DNA from: Bacteroidales bacterium
GTDB taxonomy: Bacteria > Bacteroidota > Bacteroidia > Bacteroidales > UBA10428
Assembly (NCBI GenBank): GCA_016930375.1
Contig: JAFGGU010000039.1
Location: forward strand, 1-61,449
Direction of reading: 5' to 3'
DNA length: 61,449 nt
In this document: piece by piece, positions 35,900 through 44,084 of the stretch
How positions within the stretch are numbered: the first letter of the stretch is position 1
Layout of the letters: every line of letters starts with the position of its first letter
Program-made: the position numbers and the translations under genes
The notes under the pieces: generated by a model
What the model was told of the DNA's origin: nothing
What the model saw: only the letters and a program-made list of their open reading frames with translations
The model's database searches: none

Positions 35900-36472
35900 T
35901 CAGACCCTTAATAAGCCGCGGAACCCCCTGGCGTCATAGTAGGAGGGTGCACTGTTGTGATACACGAAGACATTACCGTAGCGCCGATCAGCAAAGAGGG
36001 CGCCGCCAAGTTTACGAATACCAGAAGGTGTTTTTACCCAGCTCGATGTTTTCGAATCGAAATCTCCAAGTTTCTGCAATTCCCGGTATTCTTCTTCTGT
36101 TAAAAGCTCAACGCCCATGGCAGATGCCATATCAACGGCGTTGTTTTCCGGTTTAAAGGCTTTCCTTGATTCCTGACCTTCGCGGTCGTAACAGACGCTT
36201 CTGCGACCTTTAGGGCTTTCCGCTGAACAATCGTAAAAAATGTATTCGCCGGTATTTTTATTATGACCAACAACATCGGGTTCACCGCCGGTTCTTTCCA
36301 TTTCATGGAGTGACCACAGTTTTTCCCCCGCCTTGGCGGAGTCCAGCTTTGCTTGTACTTTAGCCCATTCAAGACCTTTATGGCGGTTCATGTTTTTCTC
36401 AAAACGGGCTTTCAATGTTTTGAGTATTTCTTCATGTTGTTCCGGTGACAACTCCTTTTTATGGCTTTTCAT
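35900..36472 (-). CDS. DUF4256-family protein
   Basis: A 190-residue cytoplasmic protein that matches DUF4256 throughout: LKARFEKNMNRHKGLEW, LWSLHEMERTGGEPDVVG, IFYDCSAESPKGRRS and a C-terminal DRRYGNVFVYHN segment. The family is found in diverse bacteria; function unknown. No membrane or signal segments. It stands alone between a pseudogene remnant and a region of repeats. DNA codes a complete protein without visible damage. Confidence 0.88.
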   Translation of the reverse strand: MKSHKKELSPEQHEEILKTLKARFEKNMNRHKGLEWAKVQAKLDSAKAGEKLWSLHEMERTGGEPDVVGHNKNTGEYIFYDCSAESPKGRRSVCYDREGQESRKAFKPENNAVDMASAMGVELLTEEEYRELQKLGDFDSKTSSWVKTPSGIRKLGGALFADRRYGNVFVYHNSAPSYYDARGFRGLLRV

Positions 36473-36599
36473 CTTGTTTATACATTTGGATGGTTAACTC
36501 TAAAATATAAACATACATTAAAAGTGATGGTTCAATTAAATTGTACCTCTCACTTTCGTTCTCCAAAAGAGAGTGGGGGAGCAAGTTGCTTATTAAACG

Positions 36600-36701
36600 C
36601 AGGGCGTTGCCCTGCGCTGTCACATACCGGCCTTTCAGGCCTCAGGAATGGCCCCGGAGGGGCCGAATATGAATAACCGTGGGTGCAACCCACGGATCAT
36701 G
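36600..36701 (+). repeat. 102-bp dispersed repeat, copy A
   Basis: Contains several small hairpins (CAGGGCGTTGCCCTG, GGCCTTTCAGGCC type, GGCCCCGGAGGGGCC, CCGTGGGTGCAACCCACGG). Nearly identical to 38639-38740. Such GC-rich nested hairpin strings are typical of REP-like elements in Bacteroidota. Confidence 0.9.
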
Positions 36702-36741
36702 GTATTCCTTTGCCAGGATCGGAGGAAAACAAAATAATTCC
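36701..36741 (-). pseudogene. Remnant of the 3' end of a 38746-type gene
   Basis: 41 bases match the region 38780-38820 (36 of 41 identical), which is coding for the end of the 147-residue gene. Read on the minus strand it still gives GIILFSSDPGKGIP, against GFILFSSVPGKGIP in the intact gene. The last codons and stop of that gene, plus 39 bp next to the repeat, are missing. Confidence 0.7.
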
Positions 36742-36809
36742 AGTTGGATTTAGGATTTCTTTTATTTTTTAGAATTTATATTATTGAAATTAAATATATT
36801 TGCATAATA

Positions 36810-36929
36810 AACTAAAAATAGTACTTCAATATATACTTAATATAGTACGTCATAATATACTAATATTAACACAACTTAATATACTAAATATAGTACAATG
36901 TGATAAACTATCTTTGGTACAATAAAATT
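36810..36929 (+). promoter_or_regulatory. Five operator-like units at exact 24-bp spacing before the fic gene
   Basis: Quasi-palindromic 15-mers start at 36810 (AACTAAAAATAGTAC), 36834 (TACTTAATATAGTAC), 36858 (TACTAATATTAAC, weaker), 36882 (TACTAAATATAGTAC) and 36906 (AACTATCTTTGGTAC). Consensus is roughly TACTAAATATAGTAC. The fifth unit contains the promoter -7 element. A repressor binding this array would block transcription; the obvious candidate is the winged-helix N-terminus of the Fic protein itself, which is inference. Confidence 0.75.
36909..36916 (+). promoter_or_regulatory. -7 promoter element of the fic gene, inside the operator array
   Basis: TATCTTTG matches TAnnTTTG, 17 bp before the ATG, within the fifth repeat unit. 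A second match, TATATTTG, lies upstream at 36795-36802. Confidence 0.55.
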
Positions 36930-36933
36930 AGCT

Positions 36934-38475
36934 ATGGCATCACCATCAGAAAAACTTGCCCAATCACTTGAAGTGCTTAGAAAACTGCAAAATTACAAGG
37001 GAATTGCGGTTATAAAGACTACGGATATGACACGTACACATAGGGACCGGCTAGTTGCAAGGGGATTTTTACGTCGAGTCATTAAAGGTTGGTACATCTC
37101 GACCAGACCTGATGAAAGAGAGGGCAATACAACATCATGGTACACATCCTTTTGGTATTTCGCATCCGTGTATTTCAATGCCCGTTTTGGTAAAAACTGG
37201 TGCTTATCACCTGAACAATCCCTTTCCATCCATGGTGGAAATATGACAGTACCAAAACAACTCTTGGTTCGTTCACCAAATGCTCAAAATAATATCATAC
37301 AACTTCTGCACGGAACATCATTTCTTGATTTTAGTTTGACCTTACCGCCAGCAAGTGAACGAGAGGAAAAAGATGGTATTCAAATATATTCATTAGCCGC
37401 AGGTCTTTTATCATGCTCTCCTGAGTTTTTTTCAGGAAATGCTACTGATGCAAGAACTTGTTTAGCAACCGTTAAAGATTCATCTGAGATTTTATCTTTA
37501 CTATTGGATGGTGGGCATAGTGTAAAGGCAGGGAGGCTTGCAGGAGCATTCCGAAATATCGGAAGGGATAAAATTGCCGATGAGATTATTACCACCATGA
37601 AAAGCGCAGGGTATGATGTTCGCGAGGATGACCCCTTCCAAACAAAACTTTCAGTAACACTAAGCAGTCGCGAAACTTCCCCCTATGCCAATCGAATAAA
37701 ACTGATGTGGCATTCCATGAGGCAAAATGTAATAGAAAATTTTCCTAAAGGAAAAGGGCTGCCGAAAGATAAAGAACTGTATCTGAAACAAGTAGAAGAT
37801 ATGTATGCAACGGATGCCTATAATTCATTATCGATTGAAGGGTATCGTGTAACGGCAGAACTTATTGAACAAGTACGAAGCGGTAACTGGAATCCTGATG
37901 GCAATAAGGCCGATAAAGAGCAACGGGATGCCATGGCCGCTCGTGGGTATTATCAAGCCTTTCAGAAAGTCAAAGAAAGTATCAAAGTCGTTCTTGAGGG
38001 GAAAAATACAGGAGAGGTAACCAATAATGACCACGGGATATGGTATCGGGAATTATTTGCCCCCAGTGTTACTGCCGGTATTATAAAACCATCAGATCTT
38101 GCAGGTTATAGAAATGAGCAGGTTTATATTAAGGGATCGATGCATACACCTCTCAATTCGATTGCTGTTCGTGATGTTGTGCCTGTATTATTCGATCTGT
38201 TGAAAGACGAAACTGAACCTGGTGTTCGTGCTGTTCTTGGTCATTTTATGTTTGTTTACATTCATCCCTATATGGATGGCAATGGACGAATTGCTCGCTT
38301 TTTAATGAATGTCATGTTAGCATCCGGCGGTTATTCCTGGACAGTCATTCCAATGGAAAAACGAGATGAATATTTTGCAGCTCTTGAAAGAGCAAGCGTT
38401 GAACAGGACATTGCAGATTTTGTCAGGTTTATTGCAGGATTGACTGAACCAGGTAATTCTCTTCATGCACCATAA
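36934..38475 (+). CDS. AbiEi-like winged-helix/Fic domain fusion protein
   Basis: A 513-residue protein. Residues 1-230 resemble an AbiEi-type winged-helix antitoxin (TTDMTRTHRDRLVARGF, RRVIKGWYISTRPDE). Residues about 260-505 are a Fic domain with the complete catalytic motif HPYMDGNGR at 444-452, so it can probably transfer AMP from ATP to a protein side chain. The inhibitory helix motif [S/T]xxxE[G/N] is present as SLSIEG at 298-303, placing it N-terminal to the active site and predicting self-inhibition (class II). The family is widespread. Codons are more AT-rich than those of the neighbours. Repeats flank the gene on both sides, suggesting it came in as an islet. Confidence 0.9.
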   Translation: MASPSEKLAQSLEVLRKLQNYKGIAVIKTTDMTRTHRDRLVARGFLRRVIKGWYISTRPDEREGNTTSWYTSFWYFASVYFNARFGKNWCLSPEQSLSIHGGNMTVPKQLLVRSPNAQNNIIQLLHGTSFLDFSLTLPPASEREEKDGIQIYSLAAGLLSCSPEFFSGNATDARTCLATVKDSSEILSLLLDGGHSVKAGRLAGAFRNIGRDKIADEIITTMKSAGYDVREDDPFQTKLSVTLSSRETSPYANRIKLMWHSMRQNVIENFPKGKGLPKDKELYLKQVEDMYATDAYNSLSIEGYRVTAELIEQVRSGNWNPDGNKADKEQRDAMAARGYYQAFQKVKESIKVVLEGKNTGEVTNNDHGIWYRELFAPSVTAGIIKPSDLAGYRNEQVYIKGSMHTPLNSIAVRDVVPVLFDLLKDETEPGVRAVLGHFMFVYIHPYMDGNGRIARFLMNVMLASGGYSWTVIPMEKRDEYFAALERASVEQDIADFVRFIAGLTEPGNSLHAP

Positions 38476-38557
38476 TAATTTGCTGTAATCTTGTTCCCAT
38501 TTTTGCTGCATTCGCATTGCCAAATTCACTGTATTTTTTTATTCCTGGTAACAGTGA

Positions 38558-38630
38558 GCCCGGAGGGCTGCCCTTTTAATAGAATATTATGATGATGTGT
38601 AGGACTGAAGCGGCGTAGCTGCGGCCTGTG
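38558..38630 (+). repeat. About 73-bp repeat unit (REP-like), copy 1
   Basis: Starts GCCCGGAGGGCTG and ends GACTGAAGCGGCGTAGCTGC followed by GGCCTGTG; the same two ends recur 1.1 kb downstream (39661-39731) with a similar interval of about 45 bp. No transposase gene is nearby. Confidence 0.75.
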
Positions 38631-38638
38631 TTTTAACA

Positions 38639-38740
38639 CAGGGCGTTGCCCTGCGCTTTTACATACCGGCCTTTCAGGCCTCAGGAGCGGCCCCGGAGGG
38701 GCCGAATATGAATAACCGTGGGTGCAACCCTCGGATCATG
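38639..38740 (+). repeat. 102-bp dispersed repeat, copy B
   Basis: Nearly identical to 36600-36701 (differences at only a few positions, for example GGAATG against GGAGCG). With copy A it brackets the fic gene in direct orientation. Confidence 0.9.
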
Positions 38741-38745
38741 ATGCG

Positions 38746-39189
38746 TTAATCTATTACTTTTTTTATCCATGGAATTATTGGTATTCCTTTACCAGGCACA
38801 GAGGAAAACAAAATAAATCCATCGGACCGGATCAGATTGTATGTAAACTTGTTTCGGTAATTGGCAAAAGCATCCATATCCGGATTTACACCCACTTCTA
38901 TCTGTTTGCTGAGCAGCTTCCAATTATGGATCATATTAAATTCTGACTGTCTGTCAGTTTCCAGACTGATAAAAGCCTGTTTGAAACTTTCATAATTATT
39001 GTAAGGAAGAATAACTGCTTCACCAAGTACAACAGTGTCTTGTTTCCATTGAAAGGGCTTTGTTATGCTGTCCTGGCTTGAAGGTTCTTTAATTTCCTTT
39101 CTGAATGGAGAAATGATCTGTGCCGGTAATTTCAGGAATACAGCACAGTAAAAAACTATATAAAATATGGTTCTAAAATGAATTGACAA
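38746..39189 (-). CDS. Exported protein of unknown function
   Basis: A 147-residue protein with signal peptide (residues 1-24, MSIHFRTIFYIVFYCAVF then KLPAQ). No recognised domain; the body has an acidic helix region (ESFKQAFISLETDRQ) and a C-terminal strand segment (DGFILFSSVPGKG). A decayed duplicate of its 3' end is at 36701-36741, which supports that the frame is, or was, a real gene family. It sits at the edge of a dense repeat cluster. Confidence 0.6.
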   Translation of the reverse strand: MSIHFRTIFYIVFYCAVFLKLPAQIISPFRKEIKEPSSQDSITKPFQWKQDTVVLGEAVILPYNNYESFKQAFISLETDRQSEFNMIHNWKLLSKQIEVGVNPDMDAFANYRNKFTYNLIRSDGFILFSSVPGKGIPIIPWIKKVID

Positions 39190-39280
39190 GTTATCACGGG
39201 ATGATTTCCTAAAACTATCAATTTCGGTTGGTTATCTATAGTTAAAAAAAGATAAAGTTTCGCTGCCAGGCTTTGCCTGT

Positions 39281-39348
39281 TAATTGGTTTCGGACAACTT
39301 ATTATTTCTTCTGGCGATTATTTTGTAAGCTCGGAGGGCTGACCTGTT
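39281..39348 (+). repeat. 68-bp direct repeat, copy 1
   Basis: Identical to 39613-39680 except one base (T at 39331 against C at 39663). It begins TAATTGGTTTCGGAC and ends GGGCTGACCTGTT. The two copies bracket the inverted-repeat element at 39396-39570, as expected for an insertion between duplicated sequence or an excisable unit. Confidence 0.92.
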
Positions 39349-39395
39349 TGTAACGCTTAGTGTATTGCAATGACGCATCCTCTAGCGAAGAGCAT

Positions 39396-39570
39396 TCAAT
39401 AGCCCCGGCCTTCAGGCCGGGGTTTTAGATAACAATTATATAGAATTAATAAGGGCTTCAGCCCTTTTTTATGAACCGAAATATACCTGTTTGCAAGGGC
39501 TCAAGCCCTTGTTAATCAAAAAAAATCACACATATTCACGGAACCCCGGCCTGAAGGCCGGGGCTATTGA
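39396..39570. repeat. 175-bp element with 29-bp terminal inverted repeats (MITE-like)
   Basis: Arms at 39396-39424 and 39542-39570 are perfect inverted copies beginning TCAATAGCCCCGG; each arm is itself a hairpin (GCCCCGGCC-TTCA-GGCCGGGG type). Between them are two smaller hairpins at 39451-39466 (followed by T-run) and 39495-39510. No coding capacity. It resembles a MITE or paired REP element. Confidence 0.8.
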
Positions 39571-39612
39571 AATATTCCGGTAAAACAGACAATTAAACTC
39601 AATTGCGTTTGA

Positions 39613-39680
39613 TAATTGGTTTCGGACAACTTATTATTTCTTCTGGCGATTATTTTGTAAGCCCGGAGGGCTGACCTGTT
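39613..39680 (+). repeat. 68-bp direct repeat, copy 2
   Basis: See copy 1 at 39281. Its end overlaps the beginning of the REP-like unit 39661-39731. Confidence 0.92.
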
Positions 39681-39731
39681 CATAGTTCCATTATAACGAA
39701 ATGAACTGAAGCGGCATAGCTGCGGCCTGTG
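39661..39731 (+). repeat. About 71-bp REP-like repeat unit, copy 2
   Basis: Shares both ends with the unit at 38558-38630 (GCCCGGAGGGCTG and the CTGAAGCGGC-x-TAGCTGCGG end). Confidence 0.75.
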
Positions 39732-39763
39732 ATTGTGATGAGAATAAAGATCTTTCCTTATCC

Positions 39764-39895
39764 GAAAATTTGCTTTAACATAAAATCTGCCGATATAGGA
39801 CTTCGGCAGGAATCCGAAGTCGCTATATCTGATTTTATGTTAAATATCCGGTTAACTCTGCTGTAGCTTCGTTAACCGGATATACGCAAATTTTC
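39764..39895. ncRNA. Structured 132-bp element: two hairpins on a common stem
   Basis: GAAAATTTGC (39764-39773) pairs with GCAAATTTTC (39886-39895). Inside, hairpin 1 spans 39774-39844 with a perfect 14-bp base (TTTAACATAAAATC) and an inner arm GATATAGG/ACTTCGG against CCGAAGT/CGCTATATC; hairpin 2 spans 39844-39883 with a perfect 13-bp stem (ATATCCGGTTAAC). Together they draw a three-way junction. It could be a structured RNA or a non-autonomous mobile element; expression is not shown. Confidence 0.55.
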
Positions 39896-39945
39896 TTCAT
39901 TTCAAATGTCCCATAATTAATATTATGTTAAATAGAATATTTAGA

Positions 39946-39975
39946 AATAAAGGGAAGCGATCATCACTTCCCTTT
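39946..39975 (-). terminator. Probable terminator of the TPR protein gene
   Basis: AAAGGGAAG pairs with CTTCCCTTT across 9 bases, just after the stop codon at 39984. The T-run on the minus strand is weak (TTATTTC), while five T follow on the plus side, so the orientation is uncertain. Confidence 0.5.
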
Positions 39976-39983
39976 TTGGTATG

Positions 39984-41282
39984 TTAGAGAGCGTTAAGTT
40001 TGTCCACAACAACCTGGTATTCATCATTCATTTTCAAACGGTAGAAAATGGTTTTTAAGGTTTCCAGCGAATATCTGTCGGTCGGATCAATCTGACTCGC
40101 TTTTTGCATGTAAGGAATAGCTGCTTTCAGCGCATCGTCTCCCTGTACCTGCATTTTTTCAAATTCTGAATTATCCGATATCCTGGATGCATCTTCATAG
40201 ATCTTCACTGCCCTGTTGAAATAAATTACACCCAGGTTGTAATATCCGTTATAAAAGTTGGGATCCATTTCAATACAGGTCTTATAAGCTTTTTCAGCAT
40301 CCTCGAATTTACCCATTTTATCGTACAGAGATCCTTCCGCAAAGGTATAGGAAACATTCTGAGGATCATTGGCTTTGGCAACTCCGAGTAAACGCAGGGC
40401 TTCCTCGCTTTGATTGCTGGTCAGGTAGTAATTGATAAGTTCAATCATGATAGACTGATGATTGGGAAACTTGTTGAAACCCTCATTGATCACTTGAACA
40501 CCGGTTGCAGTATCACCATTGGCAAACAAAGCCTGTTTGCGGAATACATAAAGGAATGGATCATTGTAGTTATAGGAAGCTGCTTCCCCAAAAAGTCTGA
40601 CTGCTTCCGGATAGTCTTTGTTTTCAAGCGCTGCCCTTCCGGCAAAATAAATATCAACAGTGTCAATCCTGTTGTTCATCAGGGGAAGTTTATTCAGATT
40701 CAGTAACTCCATGAAGTTGTCATAGGAAGTCTTGAATTCCTTTCTTTCATAAGCACTTACAGCATTGGTTTCAAAGGCGATCTTCAGATTATCGATCGTT
40801 GCAACAATGTCAGCATTAGCTTTTCCGTCACCATTCAGTTTAATGGCTTCATCAATAGCCTTTTTTGCTTCTTCCAGGGGAGTTTCATGGATCTTTTTGG
40901 TTTCAGTCCAGCTCTCAAGAGCGCCGTTCCTGAATTTTAAATTAACCCGCTCATAAACAAGAATTTCAATCTGATCCCCACCCTCCTGTAAAGTCTGGAC
41001 TTCCTTGGGCTCCTTGTAAAAGATCTTGGCATTCGTCTGATCCATACCCACACGAAGCAAGTCGTTATTGATGTTAAAAATATCTATTAACAGCTGGGCG
41101 CGACTGGTCCAGGTCTTGGCTTTGAGGTTTTTCTTGGCATCCAGAATGTCAGCATCACTCTTCTTCAATTTGTTCTCTAAACCTGTGTAATTCAGCACTG
41201 AACCTGCTGCAGGGGCCTGGGCCTTCAAACTGAAACCGGCAAAGAGGAACATCGCAATAAGAAACAAACTAATTCGCTTCAT
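39984..41282 (-). CDS. Exported tetratricopeptide-repeat protein
   Basis: A 432-residue protein: signal peptide residues 1-21 (ending FSLKAQA), a helical N-terminal part, then TPR motifs from about residue 200 to 410 (KDYPEAVRLFGEAASYN, GVAKANDPQNVSYTFAEGSLY, GKFEDAEKAYKTCIEMDPN, NGYYNLGVIYFNRAVKIYE). Such periplasmic TPR proteins often act as scaffolds for envelope or secretion complexes. It has its own promoter (-7 at 41345-41352) and stands before gyrA on the same strand, so it may be a separate unit. Confidence 0.88.
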   Translation of the reverse strand: MKRISLFLIAMFLFAGFSLKAQAPAAGSVLNYTGLENKLKKSDADILDAKKNLKAKTWTSRAQLLIDIFNINNDLLRVGMDQTNAKIFYKEPKEVQTLQEGGDQIEILVYERVNLKFRNGALESWTETKKIHETPLEEAKKAIDEAIKLNGDGKANADIVATIDNLKIAFETNAVSAYERKEFKTSYDNFMELLNLNKLPLMNNRIDTVDIYFAGRAALENKDYPEAVRLFGEAASYNYNDPFLYVFRKQALFANGDTATGVQVINEGFNKFPNHQSIMIELINYYLTSNQSEEALRLLGVAKANDPQNVSYTFAEGSLYDKMGKFEDAEKAYKTCIEMDPNFYNGYYNLGVIYFNRAVKIYEDASRISDNSEFEKMQVQGDDALKAAIPYMQKASQIDPTDRYSLETLKTIFYRLKMNDEYQVVVDKLNAL

Positions 41283-41344
41283 CGTAATTCGTTTTTAAAA
41301 ATTTATTATAAGTAATGTTTAATGGTTATTATCAAAAATACTGC

Positions 41345-41352
41345 CAAATATA
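41345..41352 (-). promoter_or_regulatory. -7 promoter element of the TPR gene
   Basis: TATATTTG on the minus strand, 63 bp before the start codon and 38 bp after the gyrA stop. Confidence 0.5.
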
Positions 41353-41389
41353 ATTTCAATTTATCTATTGTCCAAAAAATGACAGAATA

Positions 41390-43894
41390 TTAAGCAGTTG
41401 AATTGTCATTTTCATCTGAATAATCTTCAGTGTCTTTCTCTTCTGCTGATTCGGCTGAACCAACCACATCCGTTACCGCGGCAATGGAATCACCACTCGA
41501 GATATTGATCAGCCTTACACCCTGCGTTGCCCTGCCCATCAGCCTGAGATTGGCTATTGCGAGGCGGATGGTGAGACCCGACTTGTTGATGATCATTAGG
41601 TCATCCTTGTCGGAAACCGCTTTGATGGCGATCAATGGACCCGTTTTTTCAGTGATATTGATTGTTTTAACGCCCTTGCCTCCCCTGTTGGTAATTCTGT
41701 AGTCCTCAAGTTCAGTGCGCTTTCCATAGCCGTTTTCAGATACCACCAGGATGGTGGTTGCCTGATCCTGAATACAGATCATGCCAACTACCTCATCCAT
41801 GGGTTTGCCAAATTTGATACCCCTGACGCCGGAGGCAGTTCTTCCCATGGGTCTCACGGTCTTTTCATTAAAACGGATGGCTTTGCCCGATCTGACTGCC
41901 AGGATGATTTCGCTGTTGCCGTCAGTCAGCTGTGCTTCGAGCAAACTATCCCCTTCCCGGATATTGATGGCATTGATACCGTTCTGCCTTGGCCGTGAAT
42001 AGGCTTCCAGGGAAGTTTTTTTAATTACTCCTTTCAGCGTGCACAGCACAATGAAGTTATTGGATATGTAATCCTGATCCTCCAGGCTTTTCAGGTTAAT
42101 AAAGGCTTTCACCTTGTCGCCGGAGTCAATGCTCAGAAGATTCTGAATTGCCCTGCCCTTTGAGGTTTTGGTCCCTTCCGGAATTTCATAGACCTTAAGC
42201 CAGAAGCATCTGCCTCTCTCTGTAAAGAACAGCATGGTATTATGCATGGTAGCATGGTACATGTGTTCGAGATAATCTTCATCACGCGTCTCACTGCCTT
42301 TGGAACCTTTACCACCCCGTTGTTGAGTCCGGAATTCGGTTAAGGGCGTACGCTTGATATATCCCATGTGGGAAACGGTGATGATCATGTCATCATCTGC
42401 ATAAAAATCTTCGGGGTTGAACTCTCCTTCATCGGGAACAATTGCGGTACGCCGCTCGTCGCCGTAATTCTCAATAAGATCAGCAAGCTCATCCTTGATC
42501 ACCTGCATCCTCATGCTTTCATCAGCAAGAAGGCTCTTTAAATAAGTAATCAGCTTTTGCAATTCTTCATATTCCTGCTTGATCTTTTCCCTTTCCAATC
42601 CGGTAAGCCTTTGAAGCCGCATTTCAAGTATGGCCTTGGCCTGGATTTCGGTGAGGCTAAAAGTCGTCACCAAACCGTCTTTGGCTTCATCGGGGGTTTT
42701 TGAACCCCGGATGAGGCTGATCACGGCATCGAGGTTATCCAGGGCGATCAGCAATCCTTCGAGGATGTGCGCTTTCTTCTCTGATTCTTCAAGGTCAAAC
42801 TGCGTGCGTCTTACTACCACTTCATGCCTGTGCTCAACGAAATACCTGATGCTTTGCTTCAGTGTAAGAAGTTTGGGCCTTCCGTGCACAAGGGCGATGT
42901 TGTTAACGTTAAAAGCAGTCTGCAGCTGCGTCATTTTGAAGAGGTTATTCAGCACAACGCTCGACTGGGCTTCCTTCTTGCAGATGATCACAATCCGCAT
43001 GCCTGTCCGGTCCGATTCATCGTTGATATAGGAAATTCCTTCCAATTTCTTTTCATTGATCAATTCGGCAATTTTGCGGATCATTTCAGCCTTGTTCACC
43101 TGGTAGGGAATTTCCTTGATAATGATGACCTCACGTCCACTGGAAGTGATTTCAATTTCAGTGGCCGCGCGCATTACGATCCGGCCCCTCCCGGTTTCAA
43201 ATGCCTCCTTGATGCCCAGCTGGCCATAAATGATGCCACCCGTGGGAAAATCCGGACCTTTGACATAAACCATCAGCTCTTCGGTGGTGATTTCCGGATT
43301 GTCGATATAAGCGGAAATGGCTTTGCAAACTTCAGTCAGGTTGTGCGGTGGCATGTTGGTTGCCATACCTACGGCAATACCCGATGCCCCGTTGATGAGC
43401 AGATTGGGTATACGTGAAGGCAGTACCACCGGCTCCTGCAAGGTGTCATCAAAATTAAACTGGAAATCCACGGTGTTCTTATCGATATCAGCCAGCATCT
43501 CTTCCGCTATTTTTCGCAGCCTGGCTTCGGTGTACCTCATGGCAGCAGGATTGTCGCCGTCCATGGATCCGAAATTTCCCTGGCCCTCTACGAGCGGATA
43601 CCTGAGTGACCAATCCTGCGCCATTCTTACCATGGCATCATAAACGGAAGTATCACCGTGCGGATGATACTTACCGAGCACCTCTCCCACGATACGGGCG
43701 GATTTCTTATACGAGCGGTTGGCAAATACACCTAAATCCTGCATTCCGAAGAGAACTCGCCGGTGAACGGGTTTTAGGCCATCCCTGACATCGGGTAAGG
43801 CCCGTGAAACAATGACCGACATCGAATAATCGATGTAAGCCGACTTCATCTCCTCCTCAATATTGACCTGTATAATCTTTTCTCCTTCAGCCAT
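41390..43894 (-). CDS. gyrA: DNA gyrase subunit A
   Basis: An 834-residue topoisomerase II subunit that cleaves and rejoins DNA. Catalytic Tyr is at residue 121 in [10 protein letters not shown]. The quinolone-determining region [14 protein letters not shown] has Thr82 where E. coli has Ser83, and keeps the acid corresponding to Asp87. The C-terminal wheel contains the GyrA box variant QRGGKG and six blade repeats ([39 protein letters not shown]). It ends in an acidic tail ([13 protein letters not shown]). Divergent from clpC. Confidence 0.97.
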   Translation of the reverse strand: MAEGEKIIQVNIEEEMKSAYIDYSMSVIVSRALPDVRDGLKPVHRRVLFGMQDLGVFANRSYKKSARIVGEVLGKYHPHGDTSVYDAMVRMAQDWSLRYPLVEGQGNFGSMDGDNPAAMRYTEARLRKIAEEMLADIDKNTVDFQFNFDDTLQEPVVLPSRIPNLLINGASGIAVGMATNMPPHNLTEVCKAISAYIDNPEITTEELMVYVKGPDFPTGGIIYGQLGIKEAFETGRGRIVMRAATEIEITSSGREVIIIKEIPYQVNKAEMIRKIAELINEKKLEGISYINDESDRTGMRIVIICKKEAQSSVVLNNLFKMTQLQTAFNVNNIALVHGRPKLLTLKQSIRYFVEHRHEVVVRRTQFDLEESEKKAHILEGLLIALDNLDAVISLIRGSKTPDEAKDGLVTTFSLTEIQAKAILEMRLQRLTGLEREKIKQEYEELQKLITYLKSLLADESMRMQVIKDELADLIENYGDERRTAIVPDEGEFNPEDFYADDDMIITVSHMGYIKRTPLTEFRTQQRGGKGSKGSETRDEDYLEHMYHATMHNTMLFFTERGRCFWLKVYEIPEGTKTSKGRAIQNLLSIDSGDKVKAFINLKSLEDQDYISNNFIVLCTLKGVIKKTSLEAYSRPRQNGINAINIREGDSLLEAQLTDGNSEIILAVRSGKAIRFNEKTVRPMGRTASGVRGIKFGKPMDEVVGMICIQDQATTILVVSENGYGKRTELEDYRITNRGGKGVKTINITEKTGPLIAIKAVSDKDDLMIINKSGLTIRLAIANLRLMGRATQGVRLINISSGDSIAAVTDVVGSAESAEEKDTEDYSDENDNSTA

Positions 43895-43945
43895 GTTATT
43901 TTTTAACGGTTTTGTTTTCTAAAATGCCTTCAAGTAAGGTGGCAG

Positions 43946-43953
43946 CAAAAGTA
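43946..43953 (-). promoter_or_regulatory. -7 promoter element of gyrA
   Basis: TACTTTTG on the minus strand matches TAnnTTTG, 52 bp before the start codon. Confidence 0.5.
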
Positions 43954-43970
43954 GGCAATTATTGCCGTTT

Positions 43971-44020
43971 AACCGTTTTTTTTAGGCTGTTTATATTAAC
44001 AAAAGCTGTTAAAAACGGTT
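43971..44020. promoter_or_regulatory. Inverted repeat in the gyrA-clpC divergent promoter region
   Basis: AACCGTTTTT (43971-43980) and AAAAACGGTT (44011-44020) are perfect 10-bp inverted arms 30 bp apart; a third AACGGTTTT lies near 43915. It lies between the two promoter -7 elements and may be a regulatory site. Binding factor unknown. Confidence 0.4.
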
Positions 44021-44033
44021 TCCAATTAATTCG

Positions 44034-44041
44034 TATATTTG
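44034..44041 (+). promoter_or_regulatory. -7 promoter element of clpC
   Basis: TATATTTG matches TAnnTTTG, predicting a leader of about 38 bases before ATG 44085. Confidence 0.5.
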
Positions 44042-44084
44042 TGCAACGGATTACAGTGTTAACAAGTAAAGAATCGTGGTAATT

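Larger units (their letters stand above)
36473..36933. other. 461-bp non-coding region between DUF4256 and fic
   Basis: Contains one copy of the 102-bp repeat, a remnant of the 147-residue neighbour gene, and an AT-rich control region with five operator-like units. No other gene is visible; the promoter-like TATATTTG at 36795-36802 precedes the operator array. Confidence 0.7.
39190..39983. other. 794-bp gene-free region filled with repeats
   Basis: No gene visible. It holds two direct 68-bp repeats, an inverted 29-bp repeat pair, a REP-like unit shared with 38558, a 132-bp structured element and the terminator of the TPR gene. I see no tRNA or transposase. Confidence 0.75.

Noticed and set aside
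36461..36676. Open frame of 71 codons on the plus strand across the 102-bp repeat
   Set aside because: The translation comes from GC-rich hairpin repeats (RCPALSHTGLSGL-like), a frequent spurious product of such repeats, and lacks a supported start.
39396..39570. CRISPR array
   Set aside because: The repeated hairpins are inverted, of different kinds and without regular unique spacers; no cas genes are present.
42824..43417. 197-codon plus-strand frame inside gyrA
   Set aside because: It is antisense to a conserved gyrase region and has no family features.
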